Part shown: positions 35,934 to 47,470 of the stretch, in pieces
How positions within the stretch are numbered: the first letter of the stretch is position 1
Layout: every line of letters starts with the position of its first letter
Source: Plasmopara viticola
Lineage: Eukaryota; Oomycota; Peronosporomycetes; Peronosporales; Peronosporaceae
DNA length: 64,000 bases
NCBI GenBank assembly: GCA_001695595.3
Contig: MBPM02000026.1
Coordinates: 186,001 to 250,000, forward strand
Direction of reading: 5' to 3'
Program-made: the position numbers and the translations under genes
Notes under the pieces: generated by a model
What the model saw: the letters and a program-made list of their open reading frames with translations, nothing else
Database searches by the model: none
Told to the model about the DNA's origin: nothing

Positions 35934-36169
35934 TTTAGCTGCTTGATGGTTCAAGGGTAGTCGGTGGCCTGCTACTTTTGGCACAGCATTTTCAAAGTTC
36001 ACTATTCTACACTCATTTGTGTCTGAATAGTGCAACAGATATTTAAGCCAAAGTGGCAAATGAGAGGAACGGCCTCGGCTGTTTTGTAAGGAGCCATAAG
36101 GCCCAATCTTGTTTCTCGAGCTTTCTGCCCTTGATGCTGAAAATTGCATTATTTTATAAAGACGAGACA

Positions 36170-36401
36170 AACGTGAGCAAAGGGGCACCAATGATCAGAA
36201 CGTTGGTAGACGAGACCTCATCGGCGAAGGTTACTCTACTAGATCACGTTGGCCGCTATTGGCACCCAAATTACGTTTGCCAGCCTTCACTTCGTCGATG
36301 CTCTTGACCGTCCATCTACAAGCGGCGTCAGTGGGCGACACCGTCGTGGCGGTAATCGCTATCGCAAGTGCAATGTGCGCGATGATGCGGGAAACGTGCA
36401 T
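36170..36401 (-). pseudogene. Truncated RxLR-type effector pseudogene (unit Z)
   Basis: Keeps the ATG, signal peptide and the TDAACRWTVKSIDEVKAGKR segment, but then shifts frame and stops at 36231, giving 56 residues without RxLR and without the proline-rich repeats. Diverged non-coding similarity to the following ~60 bp of the intact genes persists to about 36170, after which the sequence jumps to another part of the unit. The initiator-like element is retained at 36461-36476. Confidence 0.8.
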
Positions 36402-36460
36402 GGCTAAAGAAGAGTATTGGAAGCAAGGTCCTGATAAGAAAGTCGCTTGCTTGACTCGGC

Positions 36461-36476
36461 AATTTGGGGAATGAGT
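36461..36476 (-). promoter_or_regulatory. Oomycete initiator-like element, pseudogene unit Z
   Basis: Minus-strand ACTCATTCCCCAAATT, matching GCTCATTYYNCAWTTT at all but two positions, about 60 bp upstream of the ATG. Retained although the gene is truncated. Confidence 0.7.
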
Positions 36477-36969
36477 GAATGTCTGCATGGTCTAGGATAC
36501 CACACTGTTTTGTGGACGCGTTGACCAAATCTTGAGATCATCTTATGGGTCACGATGATGTGTACGGAATAGGATTCAGTAGCTTTGACAATCGATGTGC
36601 ACCGGTAAGGACGTACAGACCTTGTGCGTAAGAAAGCCAGCAAACGTCAACGCCTTTTTTTTGCAAAATATTTGCCACATCAGTCTACACAAAACAGTTC
36701 ATTGTTACTGGCCACATCTGATCGGGTTGCGGGTAAAATTAAGGTAAAGGGTAAGATATTAACTTCGTGTTAATTTTTGTCAAAAAGCGGCGGATTTTAA
36801 GACTCTGTTGTAGAGCTTGATTCTTCTTGACATGTCGCAACGTCGTGAGACAACTTGACTCATGCTTAGCATTCCTTTATTGTGTGATTTTGGGAATATA
36901 AAATGTGGCGTTTTCTGCATGAGAAATTAAGTTGAAGTCATTGTACATCGCGCAGCATTTTTAGAATAA

Positions 36970-38300
36970 GAGATGGCAAAAACACGATTTTCTTCGCATC
37001 AAACCTCCGCGAACATTTCAAGACTCTTTTTCACGGGCAGATTTACTGCGGCTACGATCGGATGCACAGCCTCTCATCCTCTCCAGTTCATAATCGTGCT
37101 TCTGACCCGGTATACCTGTTTAAATGCATATCATTTGCTTTTGAGGGTATTAACATTATATGCTTGCTCGTGCTGCAGGTTCTGCTTGCTCTAGCCAACC
37201 TGCTGATCAAAATTGAGTAAACTTGTTTCCTTATGAAAGTTATGGAAGACCAAAAATTCGAGATATAAGTAACTTGGTCATCACTTAGGGAGGAGTCGAT
37301 CTTCAAAAGGTGCCATCTGATGTATTAGAGACCCAAACTCGGCTTTATCTATCGATTTTTCTCACGTTTGTTCCAAAGCCACAACTTTTCCGAATCAAAT
37401 ACGACCGTGTTAGTATTTATTGAGGTCAAATAGGTGTTGCGCGCTTTGTCGTCGTTGCGAAATATGTGTATTTAAAGCTTTTGTAACTCTGGCATTACTT
37501 TGGCAAACATCTTAATACTTTCTCGTCTCCAACACGGGCACTCGCTTCCGATGAGGGTTTTTCCGGCAACGAGACTCAGACCGATTGGCGTTGCCAATCC
37601 GACAACTCAATGTATTACATTATCGCTAGACGCTGCCACATGTCACTTCACCCTCTTTCGCTATAGGCGCAGGCGAATTCGTGGCTGCAGCCGTGGATCG
37701 CCCAGTGAACCCTGCAGACGCGAATCCATTAAAATTGGCAGCCGGCATCATCAGACTGAAGACACCTGCTCCAGTGGCTGCTTCAGTAGTTTCCCAGCCA
37801 GCTAGTGCGGCAGAGGCGATGAACGGCCTTGGCTGTTTGTAAGCAGCCATAAAGCTTGATCTTATTTCTTAAGCTTTCTACCACGATTAATTTGATGCTT
37901 TGAAACTTGCTTAATTTAAGACAGACGTACTATGTGACAAATGGGTAGCGGATTCGATTACCTCAGAAATATGAAATATGGGAGGGCAAAACAAAAAGTA
38001 CCATATAAATCAGAATAATAAAAAAAAAAAATCGTAAGTACGCTTAAATAGTAAATGTCCTGTAGGCAATCTGAAGCTAATTGTAGAAGTATAAAACGCT
38101 AAAGCCAGCGGCGGATCAAAGATTTGGTGCTTTTCGCCTTTTGATGCAAAGACAACTACGAGCAGCGTTACGAAGACAAAGCAGCCCTTACTTCTACATA
38201 CCTTAAACAAAATTTACGATCAAGGACCAGAACCGAAATTGGAACAAGCCGGCCAGCATATTGGTCCGCAAGGTAGTGAAGGGTCAACTGTAGGTAGATG
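36970..38300 (+). pseudogene. Second-gene module of unit Z, unresolved
   Basis: Several plus-strand open segments: a hydrophobic one near 37010-37220 (ASNLREHFKTLF..., ending LLALANLLIKIE), an Ala/Val/Pro-rich exon 37630-37842 (VAAAVDRPVNPADANPLKLA, PVAASVVSQPA) that runs into a perfect donor GTAAGC, and a segment near 38100-38290 (SKIWCFSPFDAKTTTSS..., PEPKLEQAGQHIGPQGSEGS). In this unit the last segment has an internal TAA. I cannot build a full gene; the module looks like a spliced gene in decay, convergent with the effector gene to its right. Confidence 0.35.
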
Positions 38301-38807
38301 CTGCTGAAAACGAAATTATTATCCCTCCGGGTGCCAGTGCAATTCAGATGGACCCACAACGGTCAATTTTTTTAGCAGGATACTACTAAAACACCACAGC
38401 AAGCTGCAAAGGTTAAGGTTCTTGACACCACCTGTCTAGTTTCTCTGCACAATTCGCGGGAAGTTTATAGATGTGTTGGTCGCATAAATAGCTAAAAATG
38501 CAAGATTTCAAAAAGACATCGAACCGAAGAATATTACAAGCAAGAAAGCAATTGGAGTAAGCACACAAATGCGGTCTCATTTGTGCAAACATTTATTTAG
38601 CAAATGCCAAGACATACAATTTGTACATAACCCACAACAATCGAACGTTCACATTGGACAGTCTAAAATGGGCACACGGGGTGGTCGAGTTTGTGGCAGT
38701 TTGAGTCACTGCAGTCGCATCCGTCTCACCTCCAACACTACTCGAAGAATTGGTAACCATTCCTTCTAGTATTCGGCATCGAGCCCTTGGCAGACGCCAC
38801 CAAATTT

Positions 38808-39464
38808 TCAAAGGGTGGGATACTGCGTATGAGGTCCAGGCAAAGTCGTTGACGGGAGTCCAGAGACAGAATGATCAAAGTTTTGTTCCTTCTCTTCGTC
38901 CACGTTTTGCTGGTATCCGTCCTCGTTTGGACTTTGCTCACCTTCAAAAGTGCTCGGAATGTTACCACTTAGCAAGGGGAGTCCGGTGATCGGACTGTTG
39001 GCGGGCAGCATCGGAGATTCATTGCCACTAAAAAAACGGTAACCAGTGATCGGACCGTTACCAGACAGCATCGGAGTCTGTAAGGGCTGGTTACTGCTTA
39101 GCAAAGGGAGTCCGTGGACCAAACCGTTGGCAGGCGGCACCGAATTTCCCTGCAGTAGGTCATCATTTAGGAGAGAGGATCCGGTGATCGGACTGTCGGC
39201 AGGGAGCATCGGATATCCAGAAGGCTGCTTATCACCTAGCAAAGGAATTCCACTGATCGGAACGTTGGCAGGCGAGACCTCATTCGGTGAGGCTTGCCCA
39301 ATCAGACCACGTAGACTCCTACTGGCAACCAAATCGCGTTTTACAGCCTTCACTTCGTCGGTGCTCTTGACCGTCCATCCCCAAGCGGCGTCAGTGGGCG
39401 ACACCGTCGTGGCGGTAATCGCTGTCGCAAGTGCAATGTGCGCGATGATGCGGGAAACGTGCAT
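38808..39464 (-). CDS. RxLR-type secreted repeat protein, effector candidate (unit A)
   Basis: 218 residues. A signal peptide (about residues 1-26, hydrophobic core, cleavage likely after SPTDA) is followed by RSLR at residues 49-52, the usual position of RxLR in oomycete host-translocated effectors. No dEER motif follows directly. From residue 68 there are imperfect 23-residue proline-rich repeats (PLL...PMLPAD/N-SPITG), then an acidic NEDGYQQNVDEEKE region. The C-terminus is the short form ending THTQYPTL. I choose the ATG at 39464: the open frame runs on upstream, but that part changes frame between copies and contains the initiator element, so it is 5' leader. Role in the host is inference from family features only. 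Confidence 0.82.
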   Translation of the reverse strand: MHVSRIIAHIALATAITATTVSPTDAAWGWTVKSTDEVKAVKRDLVASRSLRGLIGQASPNEVSPANVPISGIPLLGDKQPSGYPMLPADSPITGSSLLNDDLLQGNSVPPANGLVHGLPLLSSNQPLQTPMLSGNGPITGYRFFSGNESPMLPANSPITGLPLLSGNIPSTFEGEQSPNEDGYQQNVDEEKEQNFDHSVSGLPSTTLPGPHTQYPTL

Positions 39465-39524
39465 GGCTAAAGAAGAGTATTGGAAGCAAGGTCCTGATAA
39501 GAAAGGGCGCTTGCTTGACTCGGC

Positions 39525-39540
39525 AATTTGGGGAATGAGT
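39525..39540 (-). promoter_or_regulatory. Oomycete initiator-like element, unit A effector
   Basis: Minus-strand ACTCATTCCCCAAATT, about 60 bp upstream of the ATG, matching the oomycete core-promoter initiator at 14 of 16 positions. Confidence 0.75.
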
Positions 39541-40036
39541 GAATGTCTGCATAGTCTAAGAGACCACACTGTTTTGTGGACGCGTTGACCAAATCTTGAG
39601 ATCATCTTATGGGTCACGATGATTTGTACGGAATAGGATTCAGTAGCTTTGACAATCGATGTGCACCGGTAAGGACGTACAGACCTTGTGCGTAAGAAAG
39701 CCAGCAAACGTCAACGCCTTTTTTTTGCAAAATATTTGCCACATCAGTCTACACAAAACAGTTCATTGTTACTGGCCACATTTGATCGGGTTGCGGGTAA
39801 AATTAAGGTAAAGGGTAAGATATTAACTTCGTGTTAATTTTTGTCAAAAAGCGGCGGATTTTAAGACTCTGTTGTAGAGCTTGATTCTTCTTAACATGTC
39901 GCAACGTCGTGAGACAACTTGACTCATGCTTAGCATTCCTTTATTGTGTGATTTCGGGAATATAAAATGTGGCGTTTTCTGCATGAGAAATTAAGTTGAA
40001 GTCATAGTACATCGCGCAGCATTTTTAGAATAAGAG
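39541..40036. other. Upstream region shared by effector and second-gene module
   Basis: Non-coding, AT-rich, repeated in each unit. It includes TTTTTTTTGCAAAATATTTG and TTAACTTCGTGTTAA, a short palindrome-like motif. Elements controlling either gene could be here; none can be named. Confidence 0.4.
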
Positions 40037-41351
40037 ATGGCAAAAACACGATTTTCTTCGCATCAAACCTCCGCGAACATTTCAAGACTCTTTTTCACGG
40101 GCAGGTTTACTGCGGCTACGATCGGATGCACAGCCTCTCATCCTCTCCAGTTCATAATCGTGCTTCTGACCCGGTATACCTTTTTAAATGCATATCATTT
40201 GCTTTTGAGGGTATTAACATTATATGATTGCTCGTGCTGCAGGTTCTGCTTGCTCTAGCCAACCTGCTGATCAAAATTGAGTAAACTTGTTTCCTTATGA
40301 AAGTTATGGAAGACCAAAAATTCGAGATATAAGTAACTTGGTCATCACTTAGGGTAAAGTCGATCTTCAAAAGGTGCCATCTGATGTATTAGAGACCCAG
40401 ATTCGGCTTTATCTATCGATTTTTCTCACGTTTGTTCCAAAGCCACAACTTTTCCGAATCAAATACGACCGTGTTAGTAGTTATTGAATTCAAATAGGAG
40501 TTGCGCGCTTTGTCGTCGTTGCGAAATATGTGTATTTAAAGCTTTTGTAACTCTGGCATTACTTTGGCAAACATCTTAATACTTTCTCGTCTCCAACACG
40601 GTCACTCGCTTCCGATGAGGGTTTTTCCGGCAACGAGACTCAGACCGATTGGCGTTGCCAATCCGACAACTCAATGTATTACATTATCGCTAGACGCTGC
40701 CACATGTCACTTCACCCTCCTTCGCTATAGGCGCAGGCGAATTCGTGGCTGCAGCCGTGGATCGCCCAGTGAACCCTGCAGACGCGAATCCATTAAAATT
40801 GGCAGCCGGCATCATCAGACTGAAGACACCTGCTCCAGTGGCTGCTTCAGTAGTTCCCAGCCAGCTAGTGCGGCAGAGGCGATGAACGGCCTTGGCTGTT
40901 TGTAAGCAGCCATAAAGCTTGATCTTATTTCTTGAGCTTTCTACCACGATTAATTTGATGCTTTGAAACTTGCTTAATTTAAGAAAGACGTACTATGTGA
41001 AAAATGGGTAGCGGATTCGATTACCTCAGGAATATGAAATATGGGAGGGCAAAACAAAAATTACCATATAAATCAGAATAAAAATCGTAAGTACGCTTGA
41101 ATAGTAAATGTCCTGTAGGCAATCTGAAGCTAATTGTAGAAGTACAAAACGCTAAAGTCAGCGGCGGATCAAAGATTTGGTGCTTTTCGCCTTTTGATGC
41201 AAAGACAATCACGAGCAGCGTTACAAAGACAAAGCAGCCCTTACTTCTACATACCTTAAACAAAATTTACGATCAAGGACCAGAACCGAAATTGGAACAA
41301 GGCGGCCAGCATATTGGTCCGCAAGGTAGTGAAGGGTCAACTGTAGGGTAG
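40037..41351 (+). pseudogene. Second-gene module of unit A, unresolved
   Basis: Same plus-strand segments as in unit Z. The Ala/Val/Pro-rich exon carries a 1-nt deletion (GTAGTTCCCAG instead of GTAGTTTCCCAG, near 40852), which breaks its frame. The last segment (41.10-41.351 kb) is open, from an acceptor-like TGTCCTGTAG through SPFDAKTITSSVTKTKQP to SEGSTVG-stop. An in-frame start there exists only as TTG. Confidence 0.35.
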
Positions 41352-41790
41352 ATGCCGCTGAAAACGAAATTATTATCCCTCCGGGTGCCAGTGCAATTCA
41401 GATGGACCCACAACGGTCAATTTTTTTGTAAAATACTACTAAAACACCACAACAAACTTTAAAGGTTAATGTTCTTGACACCACCTGTCTAGTTTCTCTG
41501 CACAATTCGCGGGAAGTTTATAAATGTGTTGGTCGCATAAATAGCTAAAAATGCAAGATCTCAAATAGACATCGAACCGAAGAATATTACAAGCAAGAAA
41601 GCAATTGGAGTAAGCACACAAATGCGGTCTCATTTGTGCAAACATTTATTTAGCAAATGCCAAGACATACAATTTGTACACAACCCACAACAATCGAACG
41701 TTCACATTGGACAGTCTAAAATGGGCACACGGGGTGGTCGAGTTTGTGGCAGTTTGAGTCACTGCAGTCGCATCCGTCTCACCTCTAACA

Positions 41791-42522
41791 CTACTCGAAG
41801 AATTGGTAACCATTCCTTCTAGTATTCGGCATCGAGCCCTTGGCAGGCGCCACCAAATTTTCAAAGGGTGGGATACCACTCTTCGTATGAGGCCCAGTCA
41901 AAGTCGTTGTCGGGGGTCCAGAGACAGAATGACCAAAGTTTTGTCCCTTATCTTCGTCCACGTTTTGCTGGTATTCGTCTTCGTTTGAAATTTGCTCACC
42001 TTCAAAAGTGCTCGGAATGTTACCACTTAGCAAGGGGAGTCCGGTGATCGGACTGTTGGCGGGCAGCATCGGAGATTCATTGCCACTAAAAAAACGGTAA
42101 CCAGTGATCGGACCGTTACCAGACAGCATCGGAGTCTGTAAGGGCTGGTTACTGCTTAGCAAAGGGACTCCGTGGACCAAACCGTTGGCAGGCGGCACCG
42201 GATTTTCCTGCAGTAGGTCATCATTTAGGAGAGAGGATCCGGTGCTCGGACTGTCGGCAGGGAGCATCGGATACCCAGAAGGCTGCTTATCACCTAGCAA
42301 AGGAATTCCACTGACCGGAACGTTGGCAGGCGAGACCTCATTCGGTGAAGCTTGCCCAATCAGACCACGTAGACCCCTACTGGCAACCAAATCGCGTTTG
42401 TCAGCCTTCACTTCGTCGGTGCTCTTGACCGTCCATCCCCAAGCGGCGTCAGTGGGCGACACCGTCGTGGCGGTAATCGCTGTCGCAAGTGCAATGTGCG
42501 CGATGATGCGGGAAACGTGCAT
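41791..42522 (-). CDS. RxLR-type secreted repeat protein, effector candidate (unit B)
   Basis: 243 residues. Signal peptide 1-26, RGLR at 49-52, proline-rich repeats at 68-90, 91-113, 114-136 (23 residues each), 137-156 (20 residues) and a partial one at 157-177, then an acidic tail (ISNEDEYQQNVDEDKGQ). It ends in the long form (THTKSGIPPFENLVAP... to GYQFFE). Differs from unit A in the x residue of RxLR and in the C-terminus, where a 5-bp net difference keeps another frame open. Predicted protein is identical to that of unit C. No cysteine and no WY-type fold is obvious; the repeats look disordered. Confidence 0.84.
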   Translation of the reverse strand: MHVSRIIAHIALATAITATTVSPTDAAWGWTVKSTDEVKADKRDLVASRGLRGLIGQASPNEVSPANVPVSGIPLLGDKQPSGYPMLPADSPSTGSSLLNDDLLQENPVPPANGLVHGVPLLSSNQPLQTPMLSGNGPITGYRFFSGNESPMLPANSPITGLPLLSGNIPSTFEGEQISNEDEYQQNVDEDKGQNFGHSVSGPPTTTLTGPHTKSGIPPFENLVAPAKGSMPNTRRNGYQFFE

Positions 42523-42582
42523 GGCTAAAGAAGAGTATTGGAAGCAAGGTCCTGATAAGAAAGGGCGCTTGCTTGACTCGGC

Positions 42583-42598
42583 AATTTGGGGAATGAGT
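42583..42598 (-). promoter_or_regulatory. Oomycete initiator-like element, unit B effector
   Basis: Same 16-bp minus-strand element, about 60 bp upstream of the ATG at 42522. Confidence 0.75.
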
Positions 42599-43093
42599 GA
42601 ATGTCTGCATGGTCTAAGAGACCACACTGTTTTGTGGACGCGTTGACCAAATCTTGAGATCATCTTATGGGTCACGATGATGTGTACGGAATAGGATTCA
42701 GTAGCTTTGACAATCGATGTGCACCGGTAAGGACGTACAGACCTTGTGCGTAAGAAAGCCAGCAAACGTCAACGCCTTTTTTTTGCAAAATATTTGCCAC
42801 ATCAGTCTACACAAAACAGTTCATTGTTACTGGCCACATTTGATCGGGTTGCGGGTAAAATTAAGGCAAAGGGTAAGATATTAACTTCGTGTTAATTTTT
42901 GTCAAAAGCGGCGGATTTTAAGACTCTGTTGTAGAGCTTGATTCTTCTTAACATGTCGCAACGTCGTGAGACAACTTGACTCATGCTTAGCATTCCTTTA
43001 TTGTGTGATTTTGGGAATATAAAATGTGGCGTTTTCTGCATGAGAAATTAAGTTGAAGTCATAGTACATCGCGCAGCATTTTTAGAATAAGAG

Positions 43094-44410
43094 ATGGCAA
43101 AAAAACACGATTTTCTTCGCATCAAACCTCCGCGAACATTTCAAGACTCTTTTTCACGGGCAGGTTTACTGCGGCTACGATCGGATGCACAGCCTCTCAT
43201 CCTCTCCAGTTCATAATCGTGCTTCTGACCCGGTATACCTTTTTAAATGCATATCATTTGCTTTTGAGGGTATTAACATTATATGATTGCTCGTGCTGCA
43301 GGTTCTGCTTGCTCTAGCCAACCTGCTGATCGAAATTGAGTAAACTTGTTTCCTTATGAAAGTTATGGATGACCAAAAATTCGAGATATAAGTAACTTGG
43401 TCATCACTTAGGGTAAAGTCGATCTTCAAAAGGTGCCATCTGATGTATTAGAGACCCAGATTCGGCTTTATCTATCGATTTTTCTCACGTTTGTTCCAAA
43501 GCCACAACTTTTCCGAATCAAATACGACCGTGTTAGTAGTTATTGAATTCAAATAGGAGTTGCGCGCTTTGTCGTCGTTGCGAAATATGTGTATTTAAAG
43601 CTTTTGTAACTCTGGCATTACTTTGGCAAACATCTTAATACTTTCTCGTCTCCAACACGGTCACTCGCTTCCGATGAGGGTTTTTCCGGCAACGAGACTC
43701 AGACCGATTGGCGTTGCCAATCCGACAACTCAATGTATTACATTATCGCTAGACGCTGCCACATGTCACTTCACCCTCCTTCGCTATAGGCGCAGGCGAA
43801 TTCGTGGCTGCAGCCGTGGATCGCCCAGTGAACCCTGCAGACGCGAATCCATTAAAATTGGCAGCCGGCATCATCAGACTGAAGACACCTGCTCCAGTGG
43901 CTGCTTCAGTAGTTCCCAGCCAGCTAGTGCGGCAGAGGCGATGAACGGCCTTGGCTGTTTGTAAGCAGCCATAAAGCTTGATCTTATTTCTTGAGCTTTC
44001 TACCACGATTAATTTGATGCTTTGAAACTTGCTTAATTTAAGAAAGACGTACTATGTGAAAAATGGGTAGCGGATTCGATTACCTCAGGAATATGAAATA
44101 TGGGAGGGCAAAACAAAAATTACCATATAAATCAGAATAAAAATCGTAAGTACGCTTGAATAGTAAATGTCCTGTAGGCAATCTGAAGCTAATTGTAGAA
44201 GTACAAAACGCTAAAGTCAGCGGCGGATCAAAGATTTGGTGCTTTTCGCCTTTTGATGCAAAGACAATCACGAGCAGCGTTACAAAGACAAAGCAGCCCT
44301 TACTTCTACATACCTTAAACAAAATTTACGATCAAGGACCAGAACCGAAATTGGAACAAGGCGGCCAGCATATTGGTCCGCAAGGTAGTGAAGGGTCAAC
44401 TGTAGGGTAG
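43094..44410 (+). pseudogene. Second-gene module of unit B, unresolved
   Basis: Nearly identical to unit A, with two extra A bases after ATGGC near 43096 that change the first short frame, and the same 1-nt loss in the Ala/Val/Pro-rich exon. The final segment is open to a stop at 44408-44410. Confidence 0.35.
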
Positions 44411-44849
44411 ATGCCGCTGAAAACGAAATTATTATCCCTCCGGGTGCCAGTGCAATTCAGATGGACCCACAACGGTCAATTTTTTTGTAAAATACTACTA
44501 AAACACCACAACAAACTTTAAAGGTTAATGTTCTTGACACCACCTGTCTAGTTTCTCTGCACAATTCGCGGGAAGTTTATAAATGTGTTGGTCGCATAAA
44601 TAGCTAAAAATGCAAGATCTCAAATAGACATCGAACCGAAGAATATTACAAGCAAGAAAGCAATTGGAGTAAGCACACAAATGCGGTCTCATTTGTGCAA
44701 ACATTTATTTAGCAAATGCCAAGACATACAATTTGTACACAACCCACAACAATCGAACGTTCACATTGGACAGTCTAAAATGGGCACACGGGGTGGTCGA
44801 GTTTGTGGCAGTTTGAGTCACTGCAGTCGCATCCGTCTCACCTCTAACA

Positions 44850-45581
44850 CTACTCGAAGAATTGGTAACCATTCCTTCTAGTATTCGGCATCGAGCCCTT
44901 GGCAGGCGCCACCAAATTTTCAAAGGGTGGGATACCACTCTTCGTATGAGGCCCAGTCAAAGTCGTTGTCGGGGGTCCAGAGACAGAATGACCAAAGTTT
45001 TGTCCCTTATCTTCGTCCACGTTTTGCTGGTATTCGTCTTCGTTTGAAATTTGCTCACCTTCAAAAGTGCTCGGAATGTTACCACTTAGCAAGGGGAGTC
45101 CGGTGATCGGACTGTTGGCGGGCAGCATCGGAGATTCATTGCCACTAAAAAAACGGTAACCAGTGATCGGACCGTTACCAGACAGCATCGGAGTCTGTAA
45201 GGGCTGGTTACTGCTTAGCAAAGGGACTCCGTGGACCAAACCGTTGGCAGGCGGCACCGGATTTTCCTGCAGTAGGTCATCATTTAGGAGAGAGGATCCG
45301 GTGCTCGGACTGTCGGCAGGGAGCATCGGATACCCAGAAGGCTGCTTATCACCTAGCAAAGGAATTCCACTGACCGGAACGTTGGCAGGCGAGACCTCAT
45401 TCGGTGAAGCTTGCCCAATCAGACCACGTAGACCCCTACTGGCAACCAAATCGCGTTTGTCAGCCTTCACTTCGTCGGTGCTCTTGACCGTCCATCCCCA
45501 AGCGGCGTCAGTGGGCGACACCGTCGTGGCGGTAATCGCTGTCGCAAGTGCAATGTGCGCGATGATGCGGGAAACGTGCAT
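44850..45581 (-). CDS. RxLR-type secreted repeat protein, effector candidate (unit C)
   Basis: 243 residues, identical in predicted sequence to the unit B protein: signal peptide, RGLR at 49-52, four full proline-rich repeats plus a partial one, acidic segment, long C-terminus ending GYQFFE. The identity extends into flanking non-coding DNA, so the duplication is recent or has been homogenised by unequal crossing over or gene conversion. Confidence 0.84.
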   Translation of the reverse strand: MHVSRIIAHIALATAITATTVSPTDAAWGWTVKSTDEVKADKRDLVASRGLRGLIGQASPNEVSPANVPVSGIPLLGDKQPSGYPMLPADSPSTGSSLLNDDLLQENPVPPANGLVHGVPLLSSNQPLQTPMLSGNGPITGYRFFSGNESPMLPANSPITGLPLLSGNIPSTFEGEQISNEDEYQQNVDEDKGQNFGHSVSGPPTTTLTGPHTKSGIPPFENLVAPAKGSMPNTRRNGYQFFE

Positions 45582-45641
45582 GGCTAAAGAAGAGTATTGG
45601 AAGCAAGGTCCTGATAAGAAAGGGCGCTTGCTTGACTCGGC

Positions 45642-45657
45642 AATTTGGGGAATGAGT
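45642..45657 (-). promoter_or_regulatory. Oomycete initiator-like element, unit C effector
   Basis: Same 16-bp minus-strand element, about 60 bp upstream of the ATG at 45581. Confidence 0.75.
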
Positions 45658-46153
45658 GAATGTCTGCATGGTCTAAGAGACCACACTGTTTTGTGGACGC
45701 GTTGACCAAATCTTGAGATCATCTTATGGGTCACGATGATGTGTACGGAATAGGATTCAGTAGCTTTGACAATCGATGTGCACCGGTAAGGACGTACAGA
45801 CCTTGTGCGTAAGAAAGCCAGCAAACGTCAACGCCTTTTTTTTGCAAAATATTTGCCACATCAGTCTACACAAAACAGTTCATTGTTACTGGCCACATTT
45901 GATCGGGTTGCGGGTAAAATTAAGGCAAAGGGTAAGATATTAACTTCGTGTTAATTTTTGTCAAAAAGCGGCGGATTTTAAGACTCTGTTGTAGAGCTTG
46001 ATTCTTCTTGACATGTCGCAACGTCGTGAGACAACTTGACTCATGCTTAGCATTCCTTTATTGTGTGATTTTGGGAATATAAAATGTGGCGTTTTCTGCA
46101 TGAGAAATTAAGTTGAAGTCATAGTACATCGCGCAGCATTTTTAGAATAAGAG

Positions 46154-47470
46154 ATGGCAAAAAAACACGATTTTCTTCGCATCAAACCTCCGCGAACATT
46201 TCAAGACTCTTTTTCACGGGCAGGTTTACTGCGGCTACGATCGGATGCACAGCCTCTCATCCTCTCCAGTTCATAATCGTGCTTCTGACCCGGTATACCT
46301 TTTTAAATGCATATCATTTGCTTTTGAGGGTATTAACATTATATGATTGCTCGTGCTGCAGGTTCTGCTTGCTCTAGCCAACCTGCTGATCAAAATTGAG
46401 TAAACTTGTTTCCTTATGAAAGTTATGGATGACCAAAAATTCGAGATATAAGTAACTTGGTCATCACTTAGGGTAAAGTCGATCTTCAAAAGGTGCCATC
46501 TGATGTATTAGAGACCCAAACTCGGCTTTATCTATCGATTTTTCTCACGTTTGTTCCAAAGCCACAACTTTTCCGAATCAAATACGACCGTGTTAGTAGT
46601 TATCGAGTTCAAATAGGTGTTGCGCGCTTTGTCGTCGTTGCGAAATATGTGTATTTAAAGCTTTTGTAACTCTGGCATTACTTTGGCAAACATCTTAATA
46701 CTTTCTCGTCTCCAACACGGTCACTCGCTTCCGATGAGGGTTTTTCCGGCAACGAGACTCAGACCGATTGGCGTTGCCAATCCGACAACTCAATGTATTA
46801 CATTATCGCTAGACGCTGCCACATGTCACTTCACCCTCCTTCGCTATAGGCGCAGGCGAATTCGTGGCTGCAGCCGTGGATCGCCCAGTGAACCCTGCAG
46901 ACGCGAATCCATTAAAATTGGCAGCCGGCATCATCAGACTGAAGACACCTGCTCCAGTGGCTGCTTCAGTAGTTTCCCAGCCAGCTAGTGCGGCAGAGGC
47001 GATGAACGGCCTTGGCTGTTTGTAAGCAGCCATAAAGCTCGATCTTATTTCTCGAGCTTTCTGCCACTATGAACTTGATGCTTTGAAACTTGCTTCATTT
47101 AAGACAGACGTACTATGTGAAAAATGGGTAGCGGATTCGATTACCTCAGGAATATGAAATATGGGAGGGCAAAACACAAATTACCTTGTAAATCAGAATA
47201 AAAATCGTAAGTACGCTTAAATAGTAAATGTCCTGTAGGCAATCTGAAGCTAATTGTAGAAGTACAAAACGCTAAAGCCAGCGGCGGATCAAAGATTTGG
47301 TGCTTTTCGCCTTTTGATGCAAAGACAATCACGAGCAGCGTTACAAAGACAAAGCAGCCCTTACTTCTACATACCTTAAACAAAATTTACGATCAAGGAC
47401 CAGAACCGAAATTGGAACAAGGCGGCCAGCATATTGGTCCGCAAGGTAGTGAAGGGTCAACTGTAGGGTA
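46154..47470 (+). pseudogene. Second-gene module of unit C, unresolved
   Basis: As in unit B at the left end, but the Ala/Val/Pro-rich exon keeps the full GTAGTTTCCCAG and is open to its stop near 47025, as in unit Z. The final segment (about 47.22-47.47 kb) is open; its TTG start is changed to TTA, which suggests that TTG was never the start. Confidence 0.35.

Noticed and set aside
39046..39588. 180-codon plus-strand frames opposite each effector gene
   Set aside because: Mirror frames of the repeat-rich effector gene; no independent conservation, and the signal peptide and initiator are on the minus strand.
38808..39707. A 299-residue protein starting at MLAFLRTRSV (and the 324-residue versions in units B and C)
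   Set aside because: The upstream part contains the initiator element, is shifted in frame in units Z and D, and hides the signal peptide. The start at the MHVSR methionine is preferred.
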